Shown piece after piece: positions 26,995-34,379 of a DNA stretch of 64,000 nucleotides. The translations under genes were made by a program, and so were the position numbers. Origin of the DNA: Halorhabdus tiamatea SARL4B (lineage in GTDB: Archaea > Halobacteriota > Halobacteria > Halobacteriales > Haloarculaceae); the NCBI RefSeq assembly GCF_000470655.1, contig NC_021913.1, positions 62,001-126,000 of the forward strand, given 5' to 3'. Under the pieces are notes generated by a model. It had not been told where the DNA came from. It made no database searches and worked only from the letters and a program-made list of their open reading frames with translations. Within the stretch, counting starts at the first letter, position 1; every line of letters begins with the position of its first letter.

Positions 26995-27501
26995 TCATCG
27001 ATACTCCGAAATCGTTCGATACGGGACGTAGTAGCCAATCTCGTCGATCCACGTCGATAGCCACCCGTCAGCAGTGGCTTCATCGATTGTCCCAGCATCG
27101 ATTGCAGCCAACAGAACGCCAACCGACCCGACAACGGTCACGCCGTGGTCTTTCGCAAACGATCGGGCATCTCCGTCGTCTGTCAGCAGCCGACCGTCGT
27201 GTGCGTCGGCGAGGGCGAACGCCTGTGCTTCCCCGGGGTCGAGATGCCCACCAACAACGGCTTCTCTGTTTGCGACAGTATCCGAAATCGTCGCGACTGG
27301 GATTTCGTCATCAAGCGTATCGAGTGCTTCCTGGAGATATGGGTGGTTATCAACGCCGCGTTTGAGTTCCTCACGAACGACTGGTACTGTACAGATTCCA
27401 GAGAGGGAAGCAACTACCCACAGCTGATCGATGTACGCAAAGTTCGAGAGAACAGTCGTGTTCAAGACACTCGGGTTCGCTGAGAGATCGTCACCGATCA
27501 T
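26995..27501 (-). CDS. PIN-domain toxin (DUF3368-like)
   Basis: 168 aa. SVLNTTVLSNFAYIDQL corresponds to the DUF3368-type start, where an Asp is commonly found at the Asn/Thr position; then VPVVREELKRGV (Glu), HLDPGEAQAFALADAHDGRL (E and D) and LTDDGDARSFAKDHG. The layout matches PIN proteins paired with UPF0175. The first Asp is replaced by Asn/Thr here, so activity may be reduced; other acidic residues are intact. It overlaps the antitoxin by 4 nt. Confidence 0.8.
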   Translation of the reverse strand: MIGDDLSANPSVLNTTVLSNFAYIDQLWVVASLSGICTVPVVREELKRGVDNHPYLQEALDTLDDEIPVATISDTVANREAVVGGHLDPGEAQAFALADAHDGRLLTDDGDARSFAKDHGVTVVGSVGVLLAAIDAGTIDEATADGWLSTWIDEIGYYVPYRTISEYR

Positions 27502-27866
27502 TTAACATGGGGCTCCTCATCAGACGAGTCCCTATCATCGAATTCGAGTTCACGTGCTGCCTCTATCTCGTCGGCTGCGTCGTCTTCGTCAACAAGCCCG
27601 AGTCGAAGTGCAACACCGTGCTCACGGAGGATGTCACGCATCGTCCAGCGATCGACATCAGCGAGTCTCGCAGCATCACCGAGTGTGATCCGCTCGCGTT
27701 CGTAGAGGGCGACCGCAGCTGCAATCCGTTCGTTCTCGTGGTCCTCGAAGTATTCACGCACGAACTCGCGTAACGCATCGCTCTTGCCCCCGAACACACC
27801 AGCCTCGACGGCCCCCTCAATGAGGAGGTCGAGATCGTCTGGGTAGGAGCCGGTAATTCGTGCCAT
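27498..27866 (-). CDS. UPF0175-like antitoxin
   Basis: 122 aa. Residues 1-50 form a ribbon-helix-helix-like head (MARITGSYPDDLDLLIEGAV, DALREFVREYFEDHE). Then the UPF0175 HTH signature: AAAVALYERERITLGDAARLADVDRWTMRDILREHG. A charged tail follows. It is first in the operon and presumably represses it. Confidence 0.85.
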   Translation of the reverse strand: MARITGSYPDDLDLLIEGAVEAGVFGGKSDALREFVREYFEDHENERIAAAVALYERERITLGDAARLADVDRWTMRDILREHGVALRLGLVDEDDAADEIEAARELEFDDRDSSDEEPHVK

Positions 27867-28028
27867 CGTTCTATCCGAGACTACGTCTTCATACTATTTA
27901 TGAACTACGTCGGGATGCCATATGCATTGAGACGACCAGTCTCAACTACTGTGAGCCGGCGGTCTCAACTGAGTTCACCGTATAGAGGCGGAATCAGACT
28001 CTTCTGAGGTTGCTGTTGGGGTATTGTA

Positions 28029-28062
28029 GAATAGTATTCTATTTTGGAATAGTACGCTATTC
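28029..28062. repeat. gaatag/ctattc boxes downstream of the second ParA operon
   Basis: Three 6-nt boxes: gaatag at 28029 and 28047, ctattc at 28057 (overlapping the stop of the accessory gene). The same hexamer is clustered upstream of the operon (29335-29507). The two clusters bracket the parA operon, as expected for a centromere or autoregulatory sites. Confidence 0.5.
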
Positions 28063-28458
28063 AGTCGATTTTGAAGAAGCAGATTCGCGGGCTTGTTCGA
28101 ACCGTTCGGCCACTTCGTCCACGAGGTCTTCCTCCACGACAGTTCGTAAGAGGGCATCAGTCATCTCCCGAACGACGATGTTCTGGTAGCCCTGCTGGTT
28201 GAGCTCGCGTTCCAGTTCGTACTTCAGCCAGGAATCGAAGTCCTCAATCGTAGCCTCTCGGGCGTAGAAAGGGCGCTGTTTGGCGGCCTCATAGCTGAAC
28301 GCTGAATCTGTCATCGGGTTTCGTCGTTCGACGGGTTCCTGAGAAGGCGTCTCCGCGTAACCCCCCGATTCAGACGCGTCATCCGTATCCTGGGATTCGG
28401 CATCCGGTTCATCTTCGAGTGTCTCTCCGAGGTCGGCAAACGGATCGTCGTCAGCCAT
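28057..28458 (-). CDS. Accessory protein of the second ParA operon
   Basis: 133 aa from MADDDPFADLGETLEDEPDA. Residues 1-60 are acidic and disordered. The C-terminal half (DSAFSYEAAKQRPFYAREAT, then WLKYELERELNQQGYQNIVV and helices) is folded and resembles the C-terminal part of haloarchaeal ParA partners. It probably binds the gaatag boxes, which is inference. The order ParA, small ORF, accessory protein mirrors the first cassette at 4.8 kb. Confidence 0.7.
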   Translation of the reverse strand: MADDDPFADLGETLEDEPDAESQDTDDASESGGYAETPSQEPVERRNPMTDSAFSYEAAKQRPFYAREATIEDFDSWLKYELERELNQQGYQNIVVREMTDALLRTVVEEDLVDEVAERFEQARESASSKSTE

Positions 28459-28558
28459 GGCGGACCACCTCCCCGGCCTCGACGATGTGCGCCAACTCGT
28501 CGAAACACTGCAACTGGTCACAGTCAGGGTCGTAGTCCAGCAGGGGTTCGCTCGCCAT
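28451..28558 (-). CDS. 35-aa overlapping ORF between parA and its accessory gene
   Basis: MASEPLLDYDPDCDQLQCFD and a 15-residue tail. It overlaps the parA 3' end by 35 nt and the accessory start by 8 nt. Halophilic residue bias and bridging position suggest either a real leader peptide for translational coupling or a shadow. Confidence 0.35.
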   Translation of the reverse strand: MASEPLLDYDPDCDQLQCFDELAHIVEAGEVVRHG

Positions 28559-29387
28559 AGGCTTTTGTGATGCTGGTTCGGTCCCGTATGCCCGGTGAGG
28601 GTTTGAGGTCGCCAGCATCGACAGCCTCCCAGTCCGTGATCCGCGCGAAATTCGGGATACGGTCCTGAAGGTTATCGTGCGAGTTGAGACGTTCGAGGAG
28701 CTGTCGATCTTGAGTCTGCTGGTCAATACGGCTACTCAACATATTCGGAACCAGCGACAGGACATCGACGTCCATATGCTCCCGAAGCGGGGAGATCTGT
28801 CGCTCGATGGTTCGCTCCAAGCCGGCCATCGCCTCGTTCCCCGGGGCGAGCGGAAGCACCAAGTTCGCCGTCGCGACGAGCGCGTTGTCCGTGAGTCGGG
28901 ATCGGTACGCCGGCGAATCCGTGACGATATAATCATACGTGTCCCCGAGGAGTGGATCTACTACTTCCCGTTTGAGCAGCGCAGAAGGTTGGAACACGTC
29001 GCCGACGACGATTTCCCGCTCGACCTGTTCTAAGTCCTCGCTGGACGGGAGAATATCGAACTCGTAGCTGGTATCGTAGACAACAGAAGTCGGGTCAGCA
29101 TCGTCGAAGAAGACGTCGCCGATGGTTTCCTCGGTATTGTGATACTGGTCATCAAAGCCTAAGCCGACGGAGGCATGGCCGTTCGGGTCAAGGTCAATGA
29201 GGAGCACATCGTGATCCTGTGCGGCCAGCTGTCGAGCGAGGTTGACAGCGATCGTCGATTTGCCGACGCCTCCCTTCAGCATACATACCGAAACAGCCCG
29301 AGAGTTCCCATCGGTCTGTACCGAATTATATGGGCTATTCGGGCTATTCGTCCTATCTATGCGATTCTTGCTATCTGAACCACTCAT
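28524..29387 (-). CDS. parA: ParA-family ATPase, second cassette
   Basis: 287 aa from the Met at 29387. Residues 1-28 are a polar Asn/Ser-rich leader (RTNSPNSPYNS) encoded by gaatag repeats. The deviant Walker A MLKGGVGKST is at 37-46, then LIDLDPNGHASVG (A' region) and YDYIVTDSPAYRS (Walker B). It differs strongly from the first ParA, so the two cassettes are separate acquisitions. It lies 1.2 kb from the orc1 gene's origin boxes, consistent with one replicon. Confidence 0.92.
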   Translation of the reverse strand: MSGSDSKNRIDRTNSPNSPYNSVQTDGNSRAVSVCMLKGGVGKSTIAVNLARQLAAQDHDVLLIDLDPNGHASVGLGFDDQYHNTEETIGDVFFDDADPTSVVYDTSYEFDILPSSEDLEQVEREIVVGDVFQPSALLKREVVDPLLGDTYDYIVTDSPAYRSRLTDNALVATANLVLPLAPGNEAMAGLERTIERQISPLREHMDVDVLSLVPNMLSSRIDQQTQDRQLLERLNSHDNLQDRIPNFARITDWEAVDAGDLKPSPGIRDRTSITKAYGERTPAGLRP

Positions 29388-29507
29388 ACTATTCAGCAAT
29401 ATCAACCCCTCTCAACTTAACTCTGTGGTGAATAGTATGAATAGTTTTCTATTCTAAAACAATACTCTACTCTAAAATAGACTACTACTCCGAAATAGTT
29501 AGAATAG
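29335..29507. repeat. Array of gaatag/ctattc boxes at the parA2 start and upstream
   Basis: Boxes: ctattc at 29335, 29344, 29389 and 29449; gaatag at 29430, 29439 and 29502. Two of them lie within parA2 codons and the rest in the AT-rich leader. Near matches (aaatag, ctatct) fill the gaps. The periodicity is not strict. Candidate centromere plus operator. Confidence 0.6.
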
Positions 29508-29728
29508 ATTCAGTGAACATGCTCAGGAGACGAGCTCCGGCATCCACAATTTCACCAGACCATGGATACACGTGAACGAACAAATCGTAATCTAACGATT
29601 GCGTCACTTGCAAGAGTGATGCTTCTCTCCCATCCATAGATCTCTAAGATGTATTATTTCATAAATGCCATAGACGGTATTCACAACTTTAAGCTGCAAC
29701 TACATTTCTTTCGAGCTCAGCTGCTTAG

Positions 29729-29769
29729 TTAACCAACAAAACTTTGCCTGTGGCCACAATGTTGGTTAA
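29729..29769 (+). promoter_or_regulatory. Palindromic operator upstream of 29776 gene
   Basis: Arms ttaaccaaca (29729-29738) and tgttggttaa (29760-29769), 21-nt spacer, with a second perfect palindrome tgtggccaca (29749-29758) in the middle. The right arm ends 6 nt before the start codon. A similar pair of arms occurs at 32818-32859, and an equivalent layout at 33389-33437. Confidence 0.6.
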
Positions 29770-29775
29770 TAAAGG

Positions 29776-30108
29776 GTGACGCAAATGTCCTACGAACCCC
29801 CGACGCCGCCGGCGGAACTACCGACAGAGATCGTCAACACGCTCAACGGCTACTCCCCAGACCAGCTCCAGCATGTCGCCCGCTACTCCAGAGAATTGGC
29901 AGAGTACAAAGCTCGTGAAGCGCGCCTCGAAAATGAATCGAATGACGACGAGATCGACGAACGACCGGATGACCTTCCGGATGACGTACCGTCGAAAGCC
30001 ACGATCACAATCAAAGAGATCAACGACAACCGCTACTACTACTGGCAGTGGCGAGAGGGGGATACGGTGACTTCCAAATACAAAGGGCCGGTTAATTCAG
30101 ACGAGTGA
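29776..30108 (+). CDS. Small protein, paralog of 33445-33786
   Basis: 110 aa from GTG, or 107 from the ATG at 29785 (MSYEPPTPPAELPTEIVNTL). Residues 15-45 are helical, 50-70 acidic, and the C-terminus reads NDNRYYYWQWREGDTVTSKYKGPV. The closing KYKGPV, with a preceding Tyr/Trp block, matches the paralog and resembles DUF6788-type haloarchaeal proteins. The cysteines of that family are lost here. Role unknown; position by the origin suggests replicon biology. Confidence 0.75.
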   Translation: MTQMSYEPPTPPAELPTEIVNTLNGYSPDQLQHVARYSRELAEYKAREARLENESNDDEIDERPDDLPDDVPSKATITIKEINDNRYYYWQWREGDTVTSKYKGPVNSDE

Positions 30109-30240
30109 GCCGACTGGGGGTCAATTGATTCGAGAATCTCCGATGCTCGTCTTCACTGCATCGATTTTCGTACGACCCCGAGGCATTCGGTCTGTTCCGT
30201 CTGTAGAGCGGACCTCGGTTACCTCGCCAGGCCAATAGCG

Positions 30241-30563
30241 AACACATCGATAAAGGTGTGTCCCCCTTCATACAGCAATACAAAACCATTTCGATAGCGA
30301 AATCCCGCGGAGAACCAATCGAGGATTGAGTTTCGAGTAAAGCTAACGAAAAAACCGAAATAGTGGGAACCAGACCAGAATATATTGAATTGAATTTTTC
30401 AGCTGTTTCGAGTGTTTTCCCGTCCGAATACACTTCGATAGAGGTGTGTCATAACAAGCAAACTGATAGTGAACGGTGGCAGAACGTTACTAGAGGTGAA
30501 ACCGACTACGACGGCAATCCATGCAAACACCTCTCAGATACACATCGATAGAGGGGTGTCCCC
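30241..30563 (+). other. Three origin recognition boxes downstream of orc1
   Basis: Boxes at 30241-30263 (acacatcgataaaggtgtgt), 30430-30450 (cacttcgatagaggtgtgtc) and 30540-30563 (cacatcgatagaggggtgtc), all in the same orientation, in a gene-poor stretch 30109-30595. They match the boxes on the other side of orc1. In haloarchaea, Orc1/Cdc6 binds such boxes with a G-rich end (here ggtgtgtc/ggggtgtc). Confidence 0.75.
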
Positions 30564-30595
30564 AGCGTTCTCGATCGAAAGCAATTGAGGCCTAG

Positions 30596-32056
30596 TCAAG
30601 TTTCGTTTCGCGTCTGGGCTCGTACCACCGAGGTGACCTCACTCTCCGAGACCCTCTCAAGACGGGAGTCCTCACGTAGAGTCTCCAAGATGGTTTCCGG
30701 CCGTTCGCCGAACTGGAATTCGAGAAACATCCCGGAACTGGGGCCGTGGCTCCGTCGCTCGAAGTCCACGAGAGAATACGTCGTCAACTCCTTCATCTTG
30801 TTCACGTACGACTCCTGTTGATATTGGTCCGCCTCGATCGAGTCAGTCAGGTACTGATACACCCGATAGCCAGTCGTACTTCGGGCCGTCCCGTCATTCG
30901 TCTCGACAGCGACAGCCGCCGTCGCGTACAGGCAGAGTTTCTTCTGTGTGGTGATACCGCGAACGACCTCAAGGACGCGGTTCTTCTCGACTTTGTCCTG
31001 GGCTTCCCGAACGTGTTGTTCGCGAACGCGCTCGTCGCCTTCGCGTTCGGCAAGTTCACCAGCGACTCGCATCAGGTCGATCGCTTTCCGTGCGTCACCG
31101 TGCGTCTGGGCGGCGAACGCCGCTGCCAGCGGAATGACTTCCTCCCCGACGACGCCGTCGTGGAAGGCGTCTTGGCGGCGACGAAGGATCGCTTGGAGTT
31201 GGTTCGCGTCGTAATCGTCGAAGTGGACGTCCTCGGGCGTGAACGAGCTCAGTGCACGACTGCCGACAGATTCCATCATCTTCGTGTCGTTCGAGATGGC
31301 AACCACGGAGATGTGCGCAGTGATATCGTCGTCGGCACCGGCCCGCGACAGCTGGTAGAGCAGTCGGGAAAACGCAGGATCCTGCTTATCGCGGCGACCG
31401 ACGAGCATGTCCAGTTCGTCGAGAACGAAGACGACGGAATCGAAATTTTCGTTGACGATGCGGTAGAGTTCGTCCCATTTCTCTTTGGTCGCCACACCGT
31501 GTTTTGGGACTTCGACGTCAACACCGGCCTCAGTCGCGGCTTGTTGAGCGAGTTCGTAGACTGCGACGCCGAGCGTATCGAGATCCTGGCAGTTGACTTC
31601 GATCGTGCCGAACTCGATATCCCGGGAACCACAGAGCCGACTGATGTTCTTGCAGACAGCCTTCGTGATGAGTGACTTTCCAGTCCCGGAGGGCCCATAG
31701 AGGAAGAGGTTCGGGGGCCGATTGTCCCCAAGCGCGACGCGAAGCATCTTTGTGACTTTTTGGAGTTGTTCATCGCGACCGACGATGCGGTCCTCAACAA
31801 CGACATAGTTCGGATCAAGGAGTGACCGATCACGGATGAGCCCTTCTTGTTCGTCGAACTCTAGAAGCATGTCCTCGATAGACTGCGACCCTGAATCTTG
31901 TTTCGTATTGAGTGGCTCGCCAAACGGCGGACTATCGGGAGATTCCGCGGTCGGGTCCGTGTCAGGAGGTTCCGTTGAAAGGTCCGCTTGCGTTGAGATC
32001 TCCTTCTCCGATGATTCCTGATCAGTGCTGGAACCGTCGGATTCGTGAGTACCCAT
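30596..32056 (-). CDS. orc1: Orc1/Cdc6 replication initiator
   Basis: 486 aa from the Met at 32056 (MGTHESDGSSTDQESS); an extension to 32134 is not protein-like. Residues 1-75 are an acidic leader. AAA+ ATPase: Walker A GPSGTGKS at 121-128, Walker B FVLDELD at 210-216, sensor-1 VVAISNDTK, sensor-2 region GDARKAIDLMRVAGE. A C-terminal winged helix (LCLYATAAVAVETNDGTARS, TGYRVYQYL) binds origin boxes. Its control region holds matching boxes, which is the standard layout of a haloarchaeal origin and initiator pair. Confidence 0.95.
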   Translation of the reverse strand: MGTHESDGSSTDQESSEKEISTQADLSTEPPDTDPTAESPDSPPFGEPLNTKQDSGSQSIEDMLLEFDEQEGLIRDRSLLDPNYVVVEDRIVGRDEQLQKVTKMLRVALGDNRPPNLFLYGPSGTGKSLITKAVCKNISRLCGSRDIEFGTIEVNCQDLDTLGVAVYELAQQAATEAGVDVEVPKHGVATKEKWDELYRIVNENFDSVVFVLDELDMLVGRRDKQDPAFSRLLYQLSRAGADDDITAHISVVAISNDTKMMESVGSRALSSFTPEDVHFDDYDANQLQAILRRRQDAFHDGVVGEEVIPLAAAFAAQTHGDARKAIDLMRVAGELAEREGDERVREQHVREAQDKVEKNRVLEVVRGITTQKKLCLYATAAVAVETNDGTARSTTGYRVYQYLTDSIEADQYQQESYVNKMKELTTYSLVDFERRSHGPSSGMFLEFQFGERPETILETLREDSRLERVSESEVTSVVRAQTRNET

Positions 32057-32228
32057 GTGGGCGGCAACACAAGCAGGGACTAAAAATCTTCCCACCTTTG
32101 TCGATGTGTGATTTAGGGATTCAGTTGATGACACTTAGGATTAGAGCGGTCTAAGATAGTTTTACGGTAGTTTTCCGAAGAGGGATAACGATATGTTTCA
32201 GGAAGAGATTCAGAAAGAATGGGTGAGA

Positions 32229-32760
32229 GACACACCCCTCTATCGAAGTGTTCGTAGCTACCGGTGTGGGGGGGGCTTCAAAATAAGGAAACGAAAACTA
32301 AATTGACGATAGCGAGTCTTCGATTAACAGAATTCAGGTTAGAGAGTCTGAACCTGATTTCTATGAGGTATCAATGTGATTGGGTTGGATTCTTTTCTTC
32401 ATTCTTCTTCTAGCTTACTAGAAGAGACACTCACACACACACCTCTATCGATGTGTTCGATGTGTTCGCTTGGCTTCTATTTCCTATTCTTTGTGTCCAA
32501 TTTGAATATCCATCATAATATTGCTATCTTGTGTCTACAGATCTTCTATTGCTTGATATCTCTCGTATTCTCGTTTGATCACTCTGCTTCAGTCTGCTCA
32601 ACATTTCTTGTGCTATTGTATTAGCCTGGCCTGAACACATCGATAGAGGTGTGTCTGTCTTTTCGAGTTAGCTTTGCTCGATTTTCTCCTCAATTTTGGT
32701 ATGGCTTGAGAATCTGTGTTCCCCTACACTCTGTTGGAACACATCGATAGAGGGGTATCT
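32229..32760. other. Predicted replication origin upstream of orc1
   Basis: Two boxes in minus orientation (32229-32254, 32437-32458) and two in plus orientation (32633-32655, 32737-32760), sharing the core acatcgatagaggtgtgt. Between the second and third lies a roughly 170-nt AT-rich stretch (32460-32630) fit to be the unwinding element. Inverted boxes around an AT-rich segment next to orc1 are the hallmark of archaeal origins. The whole stretch 32057-32924 has no gene. Confidence 0.82.
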
Positions 32761-32816
32761 CCATATTTGCCATAGGACAGCTGTACTGTGCCGTCATCGT
32801 GCTTTACGGTTTCGAG

Positions 32817-32859
32817 TTTAACCAACATTTCCCCGCGATGGACGCTTTCCGTTGGTTAA
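32817..32859. repeat. Inverted repeat ttaaccaac/gttggttaa
   Basis: Arms 32818-32826 and 32851-32859, 24-nt spacer; the arms are the same as those before the gene at 29776. No gene follows immediately on the plus strand. It may be a relic operator, a regulator binding site by the origin, or part of the end of the 32925 gene. Confidence 0.5.
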
Positions 32860-32924
32860 TAATTGTCGGGAGCGTCTCATAGTAAGATCTCCACGGAGTT
32901 CGTGAATCGATCAGTACAGGCGAA

Positions 32925-33158
32925 CTATTTACCGGCGTTCGGAGGGCCGAATCGGTCGGCAATAGCGATTCCCAGATACCCTCCAAGAACCATCCCCACG
33001 AACGGCGGAATCGCGTCGGTAATTGTCTCAACCCCGAACAAGTTCAATAGACCTGAGAGGTCGATAGCGATTGCGAGCGCGGCAAGCACAACTAACGACA
33101 GGAGTAACTGCGGTCTGACCAAGGAGAGACTATCCGACTGCCGATTGTCTGTAGCCAC
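32925..33158 (-). CDS. Small membrane protein, 77 aa
   Basis: Two hydrophobic segments: QLLLSLVVLAALAIAIDLSGLL and IPPFVGMVLGGYLGIAIADRF, with a polar N-terminus (MATDNRQSDSLSLVRP). It ends facing the origin. Family unknown. Confidence 0.65.
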   Translation of the reverse strand: MATDNRQSDSLSLVRPQLLLSLVVLAALAIAIDLSGLLNLFGVETITDAIPPFVGMVLGGYLGIAIADRFGPPNAGK

Positions 33159-33388
33159 AGATGATTGATGGTTGCTTCACCTGATAAACCTTCGTTCAAT
33201 ACGCACTCTTCAGCGATCGCCCGTTTCAGACGAGAATAAGGATTTCAACAGAGCTGTTCGCTTCGATTCTGGTATCTCTGGTTTGAGGCACTAATTCGCC
33301 AAAATCCCTTCCTCTATACAGTGTCATTCCATGCATTTTGATGATTTGTGATGTGTTCTATGTATAATTCCTTGGACCCCTCTACAGA

Positions 33389-33437
33389 GTCTTACCTAAC
33401 ATTAATGGATTTTCGGCACGAGTCTGTTAGGTAAGAC
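33389..33437 (+). promoter_or_regulatory. Perfect 13-bp inverted repeat operator
   Basis: Arms gtcttacctaaca (33389-33401) and tgttaggtaagac (33425-33437), 23-nt spacer, ending 7 nt before the ATG at 33445. Layout (arm length, spacer, distance to start) equals that of 29729-29769 although the arm sequence differs at several positions. Confidence 0.65.
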
Positions 33438-33444
33438 CCGAGAG

Positions 33445-33786
33445 ATGAGTTCAGAACTCCCCACCGCTCCCGATTCACTGCCGAAGTACATCGTCGAGGG
33501 CATCCCGAAACAGAGCAACGAATCGTTGCGAGATCTCCAGGCTTGGATCGACCAGTTGATTGAGTACCGTGAAGCTGTTTCTGCCGAGGATATCGAAGCA
33601 GACGACGGAGAAGAGATTGAAGAAGTGGATGAGAGTGGCGGCACTACGACAGTAATAAAGCGCGTGGATTGTGGGAAGGATGCCTGTACAAAGTGTCCGG
33701 AAACAAAGCATGGCCCGTATCGCTACGAGGTTTCGCGTCAGGGAGGCAAACTCGTCTGGGACTACAAAGGCCCTGTCGAAGGTTGA
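33445..33786 (+). CDS. Small Cys-containing protein, paralog of 29776-30108
   Basis: 113 aa, MSSELPTAPDSLPKYIVEGI. A helical half (SNESLRDLQAWIDQLIEYRE), an acidic linker, and a C-terminal zinc-site candidate CGKDACTKCPETKHGPY followed by YEVSRQGGKLVWDYKGPVEG. This resembles DUF6788-like proteins in which a Cys-rich patch precedes a small beta unit. The paralog across the origin keeps the end but lost the cysteines. It is likely autoregulated through the palindrome just upstream. Confidence 0.75.
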   Translation: MSSELPTAPDSLPKYIVEGIPKQSNESLRDLQAWIDQLIEYREAVSAEDIEADDGEEIEEVDESGGTTTVIKRVDCGKDACTKCPETKHGPYRYEVSRQGGKLVWDYKGPVEG

Positions 33787-34043
33787 TATCCTCCACGGCC
33801 TGTAATGGTTCACAGAAGAGTTGGACGGCAGAGGGAGTTGAGGCCATACTCAATCACTAGCCGATGATGAACGCTCATCTAGCACTACCAGTCGTTCCTC
33901 GATGATTTGCTCCTGCGATCGATTCAAACAGCAACCAGCTGTGAGCTCTCAGTTGAGAGCACCAGATGCAAAGTATAGAATCTACAAGTTCCTAAGATAT
34001 CTTCGGCCGCGCCTTCAAATACTATGGCGCGTCCACTCTCGCC

Positions 34044-34268
34044 ATGCCACCGACAGACGATCTCCACCCCCAGGATTGGCTGATAATCGTCCAGGCGCTT
34101 GACGAACTTGCTGAAGAGCTCACCTACTGCGGCCGGAAACCGCCACGCGCCGAACGCGCCAGGAACCTCGCCGATCACTTCGCTGCCCAGAACGGAATAC
34201 ACCGTGACGCGATTCAAACCCAACTCGACCCCACTTGGCACGGCCCAGCTGACGGTCGCGAACGGTAG
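34044..34268 (+). CDS. Small helical protein, 74 aa
   Basis: MPPTDDLHPQDWLIIVQALD, then ELAEELTYCGRKPPRAERARNLADHFA. Composition and helices look genuine, with a basic tail. It precedes the lipoprotein gene by about 110 nt. No known family. Confidence 0.55.
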   Translation: MPPTDDLHPQDWLIIVQALDELAEELTYCGRKPPRAERARNLADHFAAQNGIHRDAIQTQLDPTWHGPADGRER

Positions 34269-34379
34269 CTACACGCTCGCACTACCGGACGATTCGGCAT
34301 CGTGGTCGGTAAGCCGAATCCACACGAATCCGATCGTCCCGCCGGCACACCTATCCGACCGTCGCCCGTCCGTGAACAT

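Noticed and set aside
30241-32760. Regular repeats considered as a CRISPR array
   Set aside because: Spacing is irregular, orientation changes, and they flank orc1; they fit origin boxes.
32726-32842. A 34-codon minus-strand frame starting MLVKLETVKHDDGTVQLSYG
   Set aside because: It runs through an origin box and the inverted repeat, and is too short to support; it might be a relic of a small gene.
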